Part shown: positions 36,401 to 47,500 of the stretch, piece by piece
Position numbering within the stretch: the first letter of the stretch is position 1
Layout: every line of letters starts with the position of its first letter
NCBI GenBank assembly: GCA_020736575.1
Contig: JAGPYM010000010.1
Span: 248,001-312,000, forward strand
Direction of reading: 5' to 3'
Origin: Thelonectria olida
Taxonomy: Eukaryota; Ascomycota; Sordariomycetes; Hypocreales; Nectriaceae
DNA length: 64,000 bases
Position numbers and translations under genes: made by a program
Notes under the pieces: generated by a model
The model's input: the letters and a program-made list of their open reading frames with translations, nothing else
Database searches by the model: none
Told to the model about the DNA's origin: nothing

Positions 36401-37277
36401 GCTCGAGTGACAGACCAATTTCCTGACAACTTTATTGCCTGAGGCACCAGTGCGCACAGTGTCTCTGGTTAGACACTATGAGAAACGTGACAAACGGATC
36501 CACACCGCGCAGGTGCTTCTCCTTCTCTCCTTTGCTCCTGCCCTCTGGGTCGGGTCTGGGGGCACTTGCTTTTTCCTTCCCTCCTTGTTCTGGGCTGGGC
36601 TCCAACCAATGACTGCTCATTCCTTACTGCCACCTTTCCTCTTCAGGCTCTCCGACCCGCGGCAACTCAGTACGTACTGTACGTACCCAGCCGTGCACAG
36701 TGCCAGCTCCCACCTGACGCCAGTCGGGACACAGGGGAGTACTTCAGTGTCGTCCCATCCCGTCGTCAGTGTCTCCCGTCTCTTCTGGAGCCGCCCACTC
36801 TCTCTCCGCTTGACCTCTCCTGCTCACGCTGTTCGCTCCTGCCGTTGTGGTTCTTGATCTCCTGCTTCCCCAGCAACTCTCTTTTCTCGCCAAAACGCCA
36901 AACCACGACTTCTCGACGACAATTCGACTTTCGAGTCCCTTCTCACATTCCAGCCTATTCGACCTCAACCATCACATCACCCCAGACGACCTGGACTGAA
37001 TCACACGCCGGCTAGGATCCCCGCATTATGGTTCAAGGCGAAAGGGCCGAATAACGCCTGCACCTCGAGAATAGTCCTCACATCCCCCGCCCATCCGTCC
37101 GCCAGTCTTCCGAATCGACTCTTCTACGGCTCTTCTTGCGTCTCTCTCCCCGCAAAACCCCAGACTTTGGATTTTGGCTCGACCATCCCGAATCTAAAAC
37201 ATTTCTTCTCTTGAATAACAACCAAACTCAAACTACGAATCCGCTCCTTCAAACGTCCCCGACGTCGCACGCCCGTT
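33431..37277. promoter_or_regulatory. Long upstream region of the Zn2Cys6 regulator, 3.8 kb
   Basis: No supported gene between the RTA1 gene and the regulator. The part near the RTA1 gene is AT-richer; from about 34.9 to 37.2 kb it becomes GC- and then pyrimidine-rich, with many accidental frames on both strands. A compact palindromic element GTACGTACTGTACGTAC lies near 36671-36687. The final several hundred bases look like a long transcribed leader containing at least one short upstream frame (37028-37054). Confidence 0.5.
37028..37054 (+). other. Short upstream ORF in the regulator's leader
   Basis: ATG GTT CAA ... TAA encodes eight residues (MVQGERAE) and closes about 220 bases before the main start. 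It would be translated if the transcript begins upstream of it, which I cannot prove from sequence. Confidence 0.35.
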
Positions 37278-39479
37278 ATGGTCATGGCGCAAGCTGTCAA
37301 GAGGGCTTGCGATGCCTGCCATCGTCGCAAAGTCAAGTGTGACGGTATCACCCCGTGTCGAAATTGCTCTGCCGCTCAGCTCGGATGTACCTACAACGCC
37401 GTCCCCCAGAAGAAGGGTCCCAAGGGCTCGCGTGCTAAAGTCATTACTGAACTTCGCGAGACCCAACGACAGACGAGCCTCTCCGCCAGAGTGCAAAGCC
37501 GCATCAATGGCGCCGCCGGATTGTCTACACCAGATCCTGCCCTCAGCCCATCACCAGGACTGTTGTCACCTGAGTTCGTCAAGGAATGTGTCAACTTCTA
37601 CTTCGACAACCTCTACACACAAATTCCCATTCTCAACCGAGAACAGATCGAGCAATACATGCTCTACATGGAGCAGAACCGAGATGCCTACTGCTTGCTT
37701 ACATCACTGTGCGCATTTATGATGCTTCAGCCTGGCATGAACATGCCTGCCAACGATCCCTACAACCTCGACATGAATGCCGGTGCTCCCATTGTCTCGA
37801 GTCAAGTGCTCCTTGAAGAGGTCCTGCGCGTCAGAAAGGGCAGCGAGTACGCCGAGTCTCCTAACTTCAATGCTGTGGCGACCAACTTCTTCATCTACGG
37901 ATGCTACTATGGCATGGAGATGCATGATCGGGCCTGGTTCTACTTGCGTGAGGGTTGCACCATGATTGAATTGGCCAACTGGCACAATGAGGAAACGTAT
38001 GGAGGAGTTGATCTTGGCGAATCTGCGCGAAGACGTCGCCTCTATTGGCTGTTCCTGGTGAGCGAGCGAGCATATGGCGTGCACCGCCGTCGCTCTACGG
38101 CTTTGGGTGCCACGATCCGTCTTCCTAGCGTTGGCGATGATCCAAATGACCCTTACGCTCACCAACTCGAAGGTTTCATCACTCTCGTCAACCTTTACGC
38201 ACCCTTTGATCAGAATTTGATCCGTACCTGGAATAATGGCCGACTCCAGCTCACTGCCCAGCTCATTACTGGCATGCAAAAACAAGTTCAGGACCGCGTT
38301 CAGAGCTTCCAAGACCCCAACTTGAGCTCCTTTGGAAATATCCAGCAGTGGCTGAAGAGCACCTATTGGCAACTCACGGATGGAACTGTCGGCGGCCTTT
38401 CAGATGATTCTATTGCTTTCCGATATCCCCCTGGGATGGCCCGAAAGCTTCTGGTAGACATGGCTTCGCAATTCCCCAACCAACAGAACCAACAGATGGA
38501 TCTTCTAGGTTCCGGACTGGTAAGTTGTTAACCTTAGCGCCCTCGAATTCTAACTAACAAGAACCAGCTCGAGAGACTGCTTCAAGCCTCGTATGTTATG
38601 ATCGACTTTCTTGCCATGCAGCCACGTTCACACGTCACGTTTACTGTTGGCCCCCACGAGTACCTAGAACAGCTCCTAAGTATTGTCGCTATCCTTCGAC
38701 AGGGCGACTATCGCTTTGTTCCCCTGCTTCTGAGCAAGGTCAGCGAGATTCTTCCTCGCCTGGCCACACCCATGCTCCAGAATGCACCACAAAACACCAA
38801 CCTGGCCATTGATATCTTTGATGGCTTTGGCACTGCTGGTATTGCTCAGCCTCCACCCCAGATGCAGATGCCCATGGAGGCAGACTACAGCCACCAGAAT
38901 TTCATCGCCGAGGACTATGACAAGCCTTCGTTTGAGGACTACAGTTCTATGGACATGGCTGGAGGAAGCCCCGAGTCGGCAGTGAATTCACACATGTCGA
39001 ACGGCACTCCCCCCGGTACCCAACAGGTCTCTGACATGAATGGGTCGTTTATCAAATCCCCCAGCATCATGCCGCCTGGGATGGACTATTCTCAAAATTT
39101 GAATGGGTTCCAGATGCCAGAGATGGCCATGAGTCCTCTCGGCAATCCTGGACAAGCGAACATGATGAACGGGATGGTCAATCAACACATGCCACAACAA
39201 GTCGACAACCATCACCAACAACAGGTGTCTGGCATGACAACACAAGGCATGCACACCCAAGGTATTGGCTCACCAGCAATACCCACCTCACATTCCATGA
39301 ATGGGATGTTCAACATGCGTGAAGCACAACAGGGTGGCTTTCACATGCATAGCCAGCAGCAACCTATGAGAACTGTTGGCGATTTCCAGGGCCTTCAACG
39401 AGCCGGATCTGACACTGGACAAGGCATGAATGGGATGAATGCAATGCCAAACGAGATTGATTTCGGCCACATGAGGTAG
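37278..39479 (+). CDS. Zn2Cys6 transcription factor, carbon-sensing regulator-like (COL-26/BglR type)
   Basis: Two exons, 37278-38519 and 38568-39479 (48-nt intron), 717 residues. The zinc cluster is at residues 11-37, C-x2-C-x6-C-x5-C-x2-C-x6-C, within KRACDACHRRKVKCDG, followed by the basic linker QKKGPKGSRAKVITELRE. A fungal-specific transcription-factor homology region follows (about 95-480), including ARRRRLYWLFLVSERAYGVHRRR, the typical middle-homology stretch. The last ~200 residues are Met/Gln/Gly-rich and disordered, suitable for activation. It is a nuclear DNA-binding regulator. The KKGPKGSRAK linker and domain layout recall regulators of starch and cellulose-sugar use such as Neurospora COL-26 and Trichoderma BglR; this is from memory and not a confirmed orthology. 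A second Met at codon 3 could also be the start. Confidence 0.85.
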
Positions 39480-40426
39480 TGCACATGCGGATGATTCATC
39501 CAAAAGTGTCAAGACCTTCTGTGCTTATTCATCATCTTGGGCCTCACTGGCCAGTTGTCACACTATACCTTTATTTTGTTGAAACCCACAGCGTCTTTTT
39601 GTTTCCTTGAGTACGTCTTATTGTTACTTTGGTTATACCCATGAGGGTTATCACACACAACAGGTATTGGATGCTTTATTCTGAAATGCTGGAGTTTTGG
39701 TGTGCAAACCCAGACGATATTGGAGTCTAGTCGGTGTACTATGTATTTGGCCAGTTGGCCCATTGGGTGGGAATTGGATACGCGCAAGACACGCGTAATA
39801 CCAACAGAGGGCAATGTGGAGTGACGGATGAAAATGCTTGGAAGGAATCTATAGGGCCATAGGCTATAGCAGTATTAGAGTGAATCTTTTAACTTGAAGA
39901 ATGAGCCTTGTCTTCTGCCTTTACGTGACCTTGTTCATGGAAAGCGACCGACTTGACCTGAAAGCAGAGGCCTCGGACTTGGGAGCATGTACGATGGCTG
40001 TTGAATACCATGCATGTTCTCGGTTGCTATCCCTGAATCACGGCCTTTGTTGCAACGCAAGGCCGAGAACATGCATGGTATTCAACAGCCATCGTACATG
40101 CTCCCAAGTCCGAGGCGGGTTCTAATTCATGATAAGGTAGTAAGTAATGCGCAGTAGATACTTCTTGCACTCTCGACATGTGGCATGCCACGGTTATTAC
40201 ATGTACAACTCCAAACCCATGGTATCTTGAAACTACCTAACTACCTTGATTACCAACTCTCAGGCATACAAGCTTTATCTCGTTTAATTTGTTCATTATT
40301 CGTTTGATTCAGTGGTCGTGACGTCGTTAAGTGCGAGTCTTCTCAGCACGTTTGTTTCTTGTCGCAAGGTTGATTGCTTTAACATGATGGATCCAATTTG
40401 ACGAAAGGAAAATGAAAGGGAAGCAG
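39480..40426. other. Convergent intergenic region containing a large inverted repeat
   Basis: Holds the 3' ends of the regulator and the lipase gene. The only feature found is the 54-bp inverted repeat listed separately. Confidence 0.6.
39970..40116. repeat. Perfect 54-bp inverted repeat with 38-nt spacer
   Basis: Arm 39970-40023 is the exact reverse complement of 40063-40116 over 54 bases with no mismatch. The 39-nt spacer contains a second small hairpin (CGGCCTT ... AAGGCCG, partly overlapping the right arm) with GTTGCAAC at its tip. Transcribed in either direction, it would form a very stable stem. No flanking duplication or transposase is seen, so it is not clearly a MITE. Such perfect arms can also arise from a template switch during replication. 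Confidence 0.92.
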
Positions 40427-42702
40427 TTAGCGTTTGGCTGTCACGGCTCCTACGGCGAGCACTTCAACGCGGCCGGCGTAGAGACTCATGAGATGGCACA
40501 CGGGATCGCCCCAGATCACACCCCGGAGCTGGTCCTCATGGCATGTCACGGCCCGCACGCCCTCGTTGAGCCGCTCGTGGACCGCCTTGCGTTCCTTGGG
40601 CTTGGCTTTTGGATCGCCGGTGCGCAGGACAATGAGCCGGCCCGCGTTGCTTAGCGTGCTCGGGGGCACTTTCCACTCTGGCTTGCGGGCGGCCGAGGAT
40701 GAGCGCGAGCGCGATTTGGTCTTGGGTTTGGAGCGCGAGCGGCCGTTGCGCTGGTCTTTGTGCTTGGAGAGTAGGATGGGCGGAGGCGTGGCGAGGAGCT
40801 CCAGGAGGCTACGCACGTAGGCCTTGTCGGCGCGCACGACGGGGTCGCCTTCGTTGATGAAGGAGAGGAACAGGCTCTTGCGGAGGTGCGGGTGGTCGGG
40901 CTTCGTCAGGGGGAGCAGGCTCAGGGGGGGCGCGCCAAAGGTGATGCAGTGGATGCGCTTGAAGCAGCTGGTCAGGACGTTGAGTTCGCTTTCGGCATCC
41001 TTGGTCTCGGCGAGCATGTGCGAGTACAGCAGGGCTGCGACGGCGCCGCCTGCCGAGTGGCCGGTGATGAGCAAGCTGTACCGCGAGCGCGAGGGGTCTT
41101 CCCGCAGGAGCTGTCTGAGTCTGGCTGCGACGGGCTTGATCATCTTCTTGGCGACGCTGAGAAAGCCGGCGTGGCACGAGTTGCCGGCGTCGTCGAGGAA
41201 GCCGCGCGGGCTGACGGGGGCGTCGTTGAGGTTGACGGCCCAGTCGGCGAAGGAGGCGGAGCCGCGGATGGCGAAGACGATGGCGTTCATGTGGTCCATG
41301 GGCACGGATTTGATGCACATGGCCTTTGTGCCCGTGAGCCAGTCGCCCGAGACGTGGGCGTCGAGTTCGGCGCCGGTGGGTTTCTCGTAGACGCGCTGCG
41401 AGTATTGGGCTGCGAGGCAGAGGAGCGGCCATGTGTTTACGTAGCTACGACACGTGTAAGTAACCACTTCTCATCTTTCACGTTTTGGAGTAACTGTTAC
41501 ATAACTCCAAGCCATTACACGAAAAGGGGGGTTGAAAACAAGGCGACTTACAGAGCGAGAGAGGGAAGCTCACGGGGGAGTTTGGAGTTCCCGTAGAGCT
41601 CGACTTTGGAAAAGGAAATGCCCCCGACGACGGACGATGCTACGCAGCTGCCCTGCGACTTTTTCCGCTTGACGCCCTTCTTCCCGTTTTTCAGGATGGG
41701 ACGGGGAAAGACGACGCCGCGGTCGCCATCCTGCGGGAGGTTGAAGTGAACATGCGGACTCGCGGGACGGGCCTGCGAGCTGGCACCGAAATCGGAGTCA
41801 GCGGCGTCGATCTGGCAGTCAAACAGGTCGTTTTCGTTGCCGTGGCGCTTCTCGTGGTCGATGAGGGTCATGACGTTATTGAAGCGGGCGTAGATGTCGT
41901 CGTAGAGGAGCTGGGTCTGCTCGGTGAGGTTGGAGGCGGTGCCGGTGGCTCCGTGCCAGGCGGAAAGCCCGTCGTCGTAGATGCCGGGGGCGAAGGGGAT
42001 GAAGTCCTTTGAGAGGTTGAGCATGGAGCCGGCGAAGCGGCCGAGGGTTGTGGAGTGTGACTCTGAGTAGACGGGGAGTTCTTGAGGCGGTGGTTGAGGG
42101 GGTTGAGGAGGCTGAAGGAAGTGTGGAGGAGGAGGAGGAGGAGGGGCGTGACGTTGAGGAGGTTGACTGGGGCCTGGGGACATTTGGTGATGTTGCTGAT
42201 GCTGCAAAGGAGGAGGAGAAGTAAGCTGCTGCTGCTGTTGCTGTTGCTGTTGAGGCGGTTGCAAGTAATAATGCTGATTCACAATGACAGGATGGTGATA
42301 CGCCGGGGCCGGACCCGGGTTCCATCCCGGCGGGGGAGGAAGAAACCCGGGAGGATGAAGTTGAGGTTGGGAGTGGGAAGCATACTGATTCGCGTAGGGC
42401 AGATTCGGATTAGGACGCGAGACATTTGTGATCGGCGGTCTCGACTGTTGTGAGGGCCTCTGCGGCGGTAATCTCTGCTGCTGCTGCTGCTGCTGTGGTG
42501 GCGGTGGTGGAGGTGGTTGAGTATAGGCGTGAGCGGACTGAGGTCGCCGTTGAAGACGATTAGGATCGTTCTTCACGATAGGCGGACGGGAGGCGAAGAC
42601 ATTGGGAGGATCGGTGAATGAGGGTCTTGGAGGTTGAGGTTGAGCTTGGGACTGAGGTTGAGGAGTCGAGGGCTTTTTGGACTTTTTTGAGAACCAGCCC
42701 AT
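40427..42702 (-). CDS. Class 3 lipase (alpha/beta hydrolase) with long Pro/Gln-rich N-terminus
   Basis: Two exons, 42702-41552 and 41444-40427 (107-nt intron), 722 residues. Residues 1-225 are low complexity, with MGWFSKKSKK and then poly-Pro and poly-Gln stretches. A segment near 230-300 (LGRFAGSMLNLSKDFIPFAPGIYDDGLSAWHGATG) looks folded. The lipase domain starts about residue 385 (VNTWPLLCLAAQYSQRVY); it shows FAIRGSASFADWAVNL (oxyanion region), the nucleophile elbow GHSAGG with Ser 514, INEGDPVVR for the acid, and WGDPVCHLMSLY as a likely site of the catalytic His. An Arg/Ser-rich disordered insert (about 625-655) sits between the last two. There is no signal peptide, so the enzyme is probably intracellular, acting on acylglycerols or phospholipids. 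It resembles fungal intracellular Lipase_3 proteins; the substrate is unknown. Confidence 0.87.
42226..42492 (-). repeat. CAG/CAA repeats coding poly-Gln in the lipase gene
   Basis: Two runs of CAG/CAA trinucleotides (about 42226-42252 and 42475-42492, read on the minus strand) give poly-Gln tracts of about nine and seven residues. They are typical slippage-prone sites and would be expected to vary in length between isolates. Confidence 0.8.
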
Positions 42703-44906
42703 GGTGAAGGTTTAATGCAGGAGCATTCGATTTGAGGGGTGGTTATTGGAGGAAGATGTAGATGAGAGGAGAGGAAGTGAGGATGGAGAAGATGAGTGGT
42801 GAAAGAGGAGGAGGAGAGGTGCCAGGTGGTGCGTGGTGGTGGTGAGAGGGCATGCAGATGCACACAGGATGCAGATGCAGGCAGACAGACGGGCTGACGG
42901 TTGAGGCTGTAGTGACATGTTCTTTCATCAGTTGTCTATTCTTCACAAGATAATCCGTCTTGGAGGAGCCATACACACGAAGAGAGAGGTTGAAACAAAT
43001 TACGCGCATGTGGGTGAGTTGACCGTGTAAGAGCCAGCTCGGTCAAAGAAAAGAGAAGAAGTCGTCGTGAAGAGCAAGCACCGTGGCACAACAGAGGTAA
43101 ACAAAGTGAGTGAGCGAGTGAGTGAGCAGTACTCCGGAGCAGTCTAGGTGGGTTGGGAAGTCTCTACATTCATTGGGGGGAAACGGTCCCATGGGATGGG
43201 TGGTTGCACATGACGAGAGGTGATGGATGGACGCCCACCACAAGCAGCAGCAGCACCAGTGGACAAAAACGCCCAGTGCATGGTTCGGATCGTGACTGGA
43301 GAAGAGAGACGGGAGAGACTGTCGACTATTTTTGGTGTATTTTCTTCACCCCCGCCTCAAAGGGGAATGGGACGGGAGGATCGTCGTCGAGCTGCGCCAG
43401 GGATCAGCCCAAGCCACTCACACACAAATGGATGGCAATTCACATCAAATGACGCGAAGAAAAAAGTGCAGCAACAATCGAAAAGAGCGTAAAAGAAGCT
43501 TCATCCAAACAAACAGCTCAATTGCACCTCGGCCTTCAGACGATCAAGCTCTTGGGAACTCGTTCGCGGGTTTCCCATCCATTCATCTGAGGCGAGGGTT
43601 GCAACGGCGCTCGACGACACCCTTGTCGACACAGCCTCTGGGCGCCGTGATTCGCCCGCTGCAGAAGCGACGGTGCGTGGCGATGGATCAGGGGCACTAA
43701 TCGTGACCCGCGCGTGCAGAAAAGAAGAATCCCGGCGTGTTGAATGGCCAGACGGTGTAAACAAAGCAGGACTGGAGCGCTGCATTGTCTGGAGCTGATG
43801 GTGGAGATGCGGGCAGAGGCTATTGGGCCGTGTAGTTGCAGTGCAGAGGAGGAGGAGTCTGGTCTGCGAGGGCTGGGCCAGTGAGAGGCTTTGTTGTGAT
43901 ATGACACGAGTTGGATGTATGTCGGCAAGGTCATGGTTGTTTACCGTGCTTCTCTCGGTTGACATATGCATACATCCTTCATCAAGATAAGACGACTCTC
44001 CCGACAAAGGCGACAATGACCAGGCAGATGCGAACTTTTCCCTTCAAAAAGTGAATTAATAATCCCGAGTCAATCGTCTCTCTCGGGCGACATGATCCTC
44101 GCCTAGACTCGTCATCTGCCCGTCCAAGCCACCCTCGTTGAGACATGTTAGAGAGAGCCTCTTCAACGCCATGCTCAACGCCAGCGCCACCGCCGAATGA
44201 CCCGAGCTTGTTGACCCGGGGTTCGATTTTCCAGAATGCTTCCATTCTGAAAGGCCCTTTTGGCATAATCTTCCCTCGGGATAACTGTTCGTGGGTGGCC
44301 CTCAGTGGCCCTCAGTGCCCCAATTTCACATCATTCCCCCATGCAACTTCGTCCATAGACAATGACTAATAAAGACTGACTAAAGCCCCGGATTTCGACC
44401 TCCATGTCATATTTATTAACTTACTTCTTCCTTATCGGGAACAAAGTGCATCCCGACGCCGACAACGTCTCTTCTCCCATCAACACCACATCCATCCCAC
44501 GCTAGTCCACTTTGGGCATTTCCACATCTCCCTCTAACCTCGTTTCGTATCCTCTCTGTTTGTCCGTGGATGACCAGATCCTCTTGCTCACCGTCAGGGG
44601 AAACTTGCCAATGCTGGTCTCAGAGATGTCAATTGTCGATATAATTCGCATGCGGTTTCATGGAGATTGTGTCGTAACTCCGTTCCTTGCCCGGCTTGCG
44701 GGAAGGGGAGGAGTCCGAAGCCATGAACTAAGCTTGATCATGTCGTGGAAGTTGTGTATAAAAGGACTTCGAGCGAGTCAAATGAACTCCCAATCTCAGC
44801 TCAGCACTCTCAGACACCTCACAAAATCCAATTAAAACTGCAATCACAATCGCCCAGCTTTTCCTCATCCAGTTACACCCTCGGCTTACACCATCAGTCC
44901 ATCACC
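42703..44906. other. Intergenic, 2.2 kb, divergent promoters
   Basis: Separates the lipase gene and the MDR gene, which point apart. The lipase side is C/T-rich when read on the minus strand. Frames on both strands around 43.5-44.0 kb show no family. A TATA box for the MDR gene is listed separately. Confidence 0.6.
44757..44763 (+). promoter_or_regulatory. TATA box for the MDR oxidoreductase gene
   Basis: TATAAAA sits 150 bases before the ATG, followed by a C/A-rich leader that ends in ATCACCATG, a good fungal start context. Confidence 0.55.
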
Positions 44907-46043
44907 ATGCCCCTCCCAACCACAATGAAAGCCCTCATCCTCCACAAAGACTCCTCCATCACCCTCGATACCTCATATCCCGTCCCGGTCCCCATCGAAG
45001 GCTCCGTCGTTGTCCGTATCATCGTCACCCACGCAAACCCCAACTTTGTCAAGCTGCTCCGCGGCGACCCCTCTGCCCACCTCTTCACCCAACCACGTCC
45101 CCTGGTACCCGGAGGCTACTGCCTTGCCCGCATCGCCGCTGTCGGCCCCGACACGACAGTCTTGAAGGAGGGACAGCTGGTGACCGTCGACAACTTTGTC
45201 AGGGCGCGGGACGACCCGACTGTGCAGATCCTGAGGAGCATGCACGATGGCCAGACGTCTGAGAGCAAGAAGTTGCACCTAGTGTGGCGTGATGGCACCT
45301 ATGCCGAGTATTATCGTGCGCCCCTCGAGAACGTCTACGCGCTGGATGAGAAGCGGCTGTGCGGGCCGGTGAGTGAAGGCGGGTTTGGGTATTCCGTCAA
45401 CGACCTTGCGCAATTGATGCCCACGACGGTGCCTTTTGGTGGGCTGAAGAGCATTAATGTCCAAGCGGGCGAGACGGTCATTGTGTCTCCTGCCACTGGT
45501 TTGTTCTCGGGTTCTGCCATTTCCGTCGCCTTGGCTATGGGTGCGGATGTAATTGCCGTGTCGCGAAACGCGGACGGCCTCGCCAAGGTCAAGTCCATGT
45601 TCCCGTCCGTCAGCGTCGTCCAGATGACTGGCGACACCGAAGCTGATACTGCTTCCATCACTGCTGCCGCCGGGAGTCACCCCCCTGATGCCTTTATCGA
45701 CCTCTCGCCGCCCGAAGCCACCGGGTCTTCAGGCGTCACGGCGTGCATGATGGCCGTTAAGCCATACGGTCGGGTCGTCCTAATGGGCGGCCGCGGAGAC
45801 GCCAACATCCCCATTCCTTGGGGTGTGGCTCTGTATCGTAACTTGACCATCAAGGGTGGTTTCATGTACGAGCGAGACGACGTTCGCCACGTCATTCGAC
45901 TCCTCGAGACTGGGAGGATCAAGTTGGGCAGGGAGAACGGGTATGAGATTGCTGGGACGTATGGGCTGGAGGAGTGGGACAAGGCAGCCGATGCCGCTGT
46001 TGAGCATACACGATTTGGGAGCGTTGTTCTCTTGAGGCCTTGA
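44907..46043 (+). CDS. MDR-superfamily oxidoreductase (zinc-independent alcohol/quinone reductase-like)
   Basis: Intronless, 378 residues from the ATG at 44907; an upstream in-frame extension exists but is leader-like. The GroES-like fold covers residues 1-150 (MKALILHKDSSITLDT, VVVRIIVTHANPNFVKLLRGD, GGYCLARIAAVGPDT). The nucleotide-binding Rossmann half begins near 185, with VSPATGLFSGSAISVALAMGADVIAVSRN in place of the usual glycine-rich turn. The GHE zinc-ligand motif of alcohol dehydrogenases is absent, so a zinc-free NAD(P)H reductase is more likely. Later MAVKPYGRVVLMGGRG and IPWGVALYRNLTIKGGFMYERDD are family-typical. Substrate unknown; stand-alone gene with its own TATA box. Confidence 0.85.
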   Translation: MPLPTTMKALILHKDSSITLDTSYPVPVPIEGSVVVRIIVTHANPNFVKLLRGDPSAHLFTQPRPLVPGGYCLARIAAVGPDTTVLKEGQLVTVDNFVRARDDPTVQILRSMHDGQTSESKKLHLVWRDGTYAEYYRAPLENVYALDEKRLCGPVSEGGFGYSVNDLAQLMPTTVPFGGLKSINVQAGETVIVSPATGLFSGSAISVALAMGADVIAVSRNADGLAKVKSMFPSVSVVQMTGDTEADTASITAAAGSHPPDAFIDLSPPEATGSSGVTACMMAVKPYGRVVLMGGRGDANIPIPWGVALYRNLTIKGGFMYERDDVRHVIRLLETGRIKLGRENGYEIAGTYGLEEWDKAADAAVEHTRFGSVVLLRP

Positions 46044-46989
46044 GAAGTTGATTAAGACGGGTGGATTGTGAGAGGTTCGAGTCCTAAATAGTGAAGTGTT
46101 GGACGTCCTGGGATTATCCTTTCTGGTACGGATTACTCTGTGCATAACCAAGAGCATTAAGTAGCCTCGATCCGAACATCTGCGGGAATTCTGGTGAATT
46201 CGTGTCGAAAGCTTCTCATTTTGAGTTAAGTATCCCTTCAACGAAATGTCACATAATCCCGTAGCGCACCGAGTGTTTGTGTCTTGACATGATGGGTCCT
46301 GTACCGTGCTTTTGTAGACCAATCTGACGTTTTCGAGAACACCATATGTCGTATTACCCTATCGATTACCGCTCCCGATTCCGGAAAATGCCCGGATACC
46401 TCGTTTAAATGTGTTCCCTCAAAGGCAGTGATGATGTAAATGAGTGTCAACACAAGGCTCTCACAGAATAGGTTCTGACTCGACAAATCTCTTAGCTTTG
46501 TTCTCGCCAAGCTCGCCGTTAGTATTCTCTGAATACCTCTGTCTAGACGCACTATGCTTTTTCTGCAAAGGCATTCTGGACACCTGGTAGAGGTCCGGTA
46601 AGCTTTCGGCTCCCACTGGCAACCAATTTCGCATGGCATAGCAAAGACATTTTGCACGACTTGGGTCTCGAGTGTAAAATGGGTCACTTTTTGAAGCATA
46701 TCTTGAACGAACTGGAGTCCAAGTCTTGTCTTGACTCTCCTTCTCCCTTTGGCGAGAAGCGAAGCCTCTTCGAGTTGAACTCGAAACCACAAACTTCGCG
46801 CCCGAGTAGGTAAGCGAATACGTCATGGGATGTCGCTTGGGAGTTTCAACGCAATTTAGTCGTTTCTTATCGATGATTCTCTCGGGAAAGACTCAGTTTA
46901 AGTTCCCATATGACAATGATACCCGTCGAGACCACCAAGCAAGTAGAGCCTTCGACCGACATCAGACTTATCGCAAACTGCTCGCAATA
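46044..46989. other. Intergenic, doubtful frames
   Basis: Two overlapping minus-strand frames (46826-46461 and 46792-46238) cannot both be real and neither matches a family I know. They lie directly downstream of the decayed gene and could be its degraded 3' portion. Confidence 0.4.
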
Positions 46990-47500
46990 CTAAAGCGAGC
47001 ACGACAGACTCAGCGTGCTGACAGAAACACTCGTGATAGAAGAGCTCTGTAGGACCATGTCGACCTGTTCGGGCTCGTAGACTTCGTAACCGTACTCAAA
47101 GTGGTCGATCAAGATGTTTACCCAAAGTCCCTTGTTGACAACTTCGTGTACACCGTCTTATCAAGGGTAATCTTCCCGACACTGGCCCACATTGAGTGAA
47201 GATATCTTGTACTCGGATCGGAATGTTGTAGGTCAGCTCGTGCGCATTGGAGAGCGCGAAAATGGAGGTGCATCCATTGCTTCGCATACCTTAGGTAGAT
47301 GTCTGATGCGCTTGCAGGAGTACCCATCTAGTGCACGAAAGCAAGCTTGATGCAGCGCGTCTCTAGGGGTAGTGCATCTCCCGATGGTCGCTAAATCCGG
47401 ATTGTTCTTTGGTCTAACCATCTTCAACGATGCAGGCATCCGCCTCCTCTACCAACAACTCAGGAGGATCCTTTAGGAGACCTTTTGCCGCCCAATGAGC
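46990..47500 (-). pseudogene. Decayed gene fragment, frames broken
   Basis: Protein-like text runs through three minus frames in succession. ALHQACFRALDGYSCKRIRHLPKVCEAMDAP (about 47360-47265) passes to RALQCARADLQHSDPSTRYLHSMWASVGKITLDK (about 47260-47140), and then to GLWVNILIDHFEYGYEVYEPEQVDMVLQ (about 47130-47045). Each passage needs a one-base shift, and stops cut off both ends. Intron signals do not explain the shifts. This looks like an inactivated gene; I do not recognise the family. Confidence 0.45.

Noticed and set aside
40488..41596. Long plus-strand frames over the lipase gene (110, 188 and 236 codons)
   Set aside because: Antisense shadows produced by high GC and biased codon use in the lipase gene.
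44205..44240. GGTTCGATT sequence resembling a tRNA T-loop
   Set aside because: No box A or cloverleaf upstream.
46238..46826. Two overlapping long minus-strand frames (184 and 121 codons)
   Set aside because: They overlap in different phases with no recognisable domain; more likely remains of the adjacent decayed gene than live genes.
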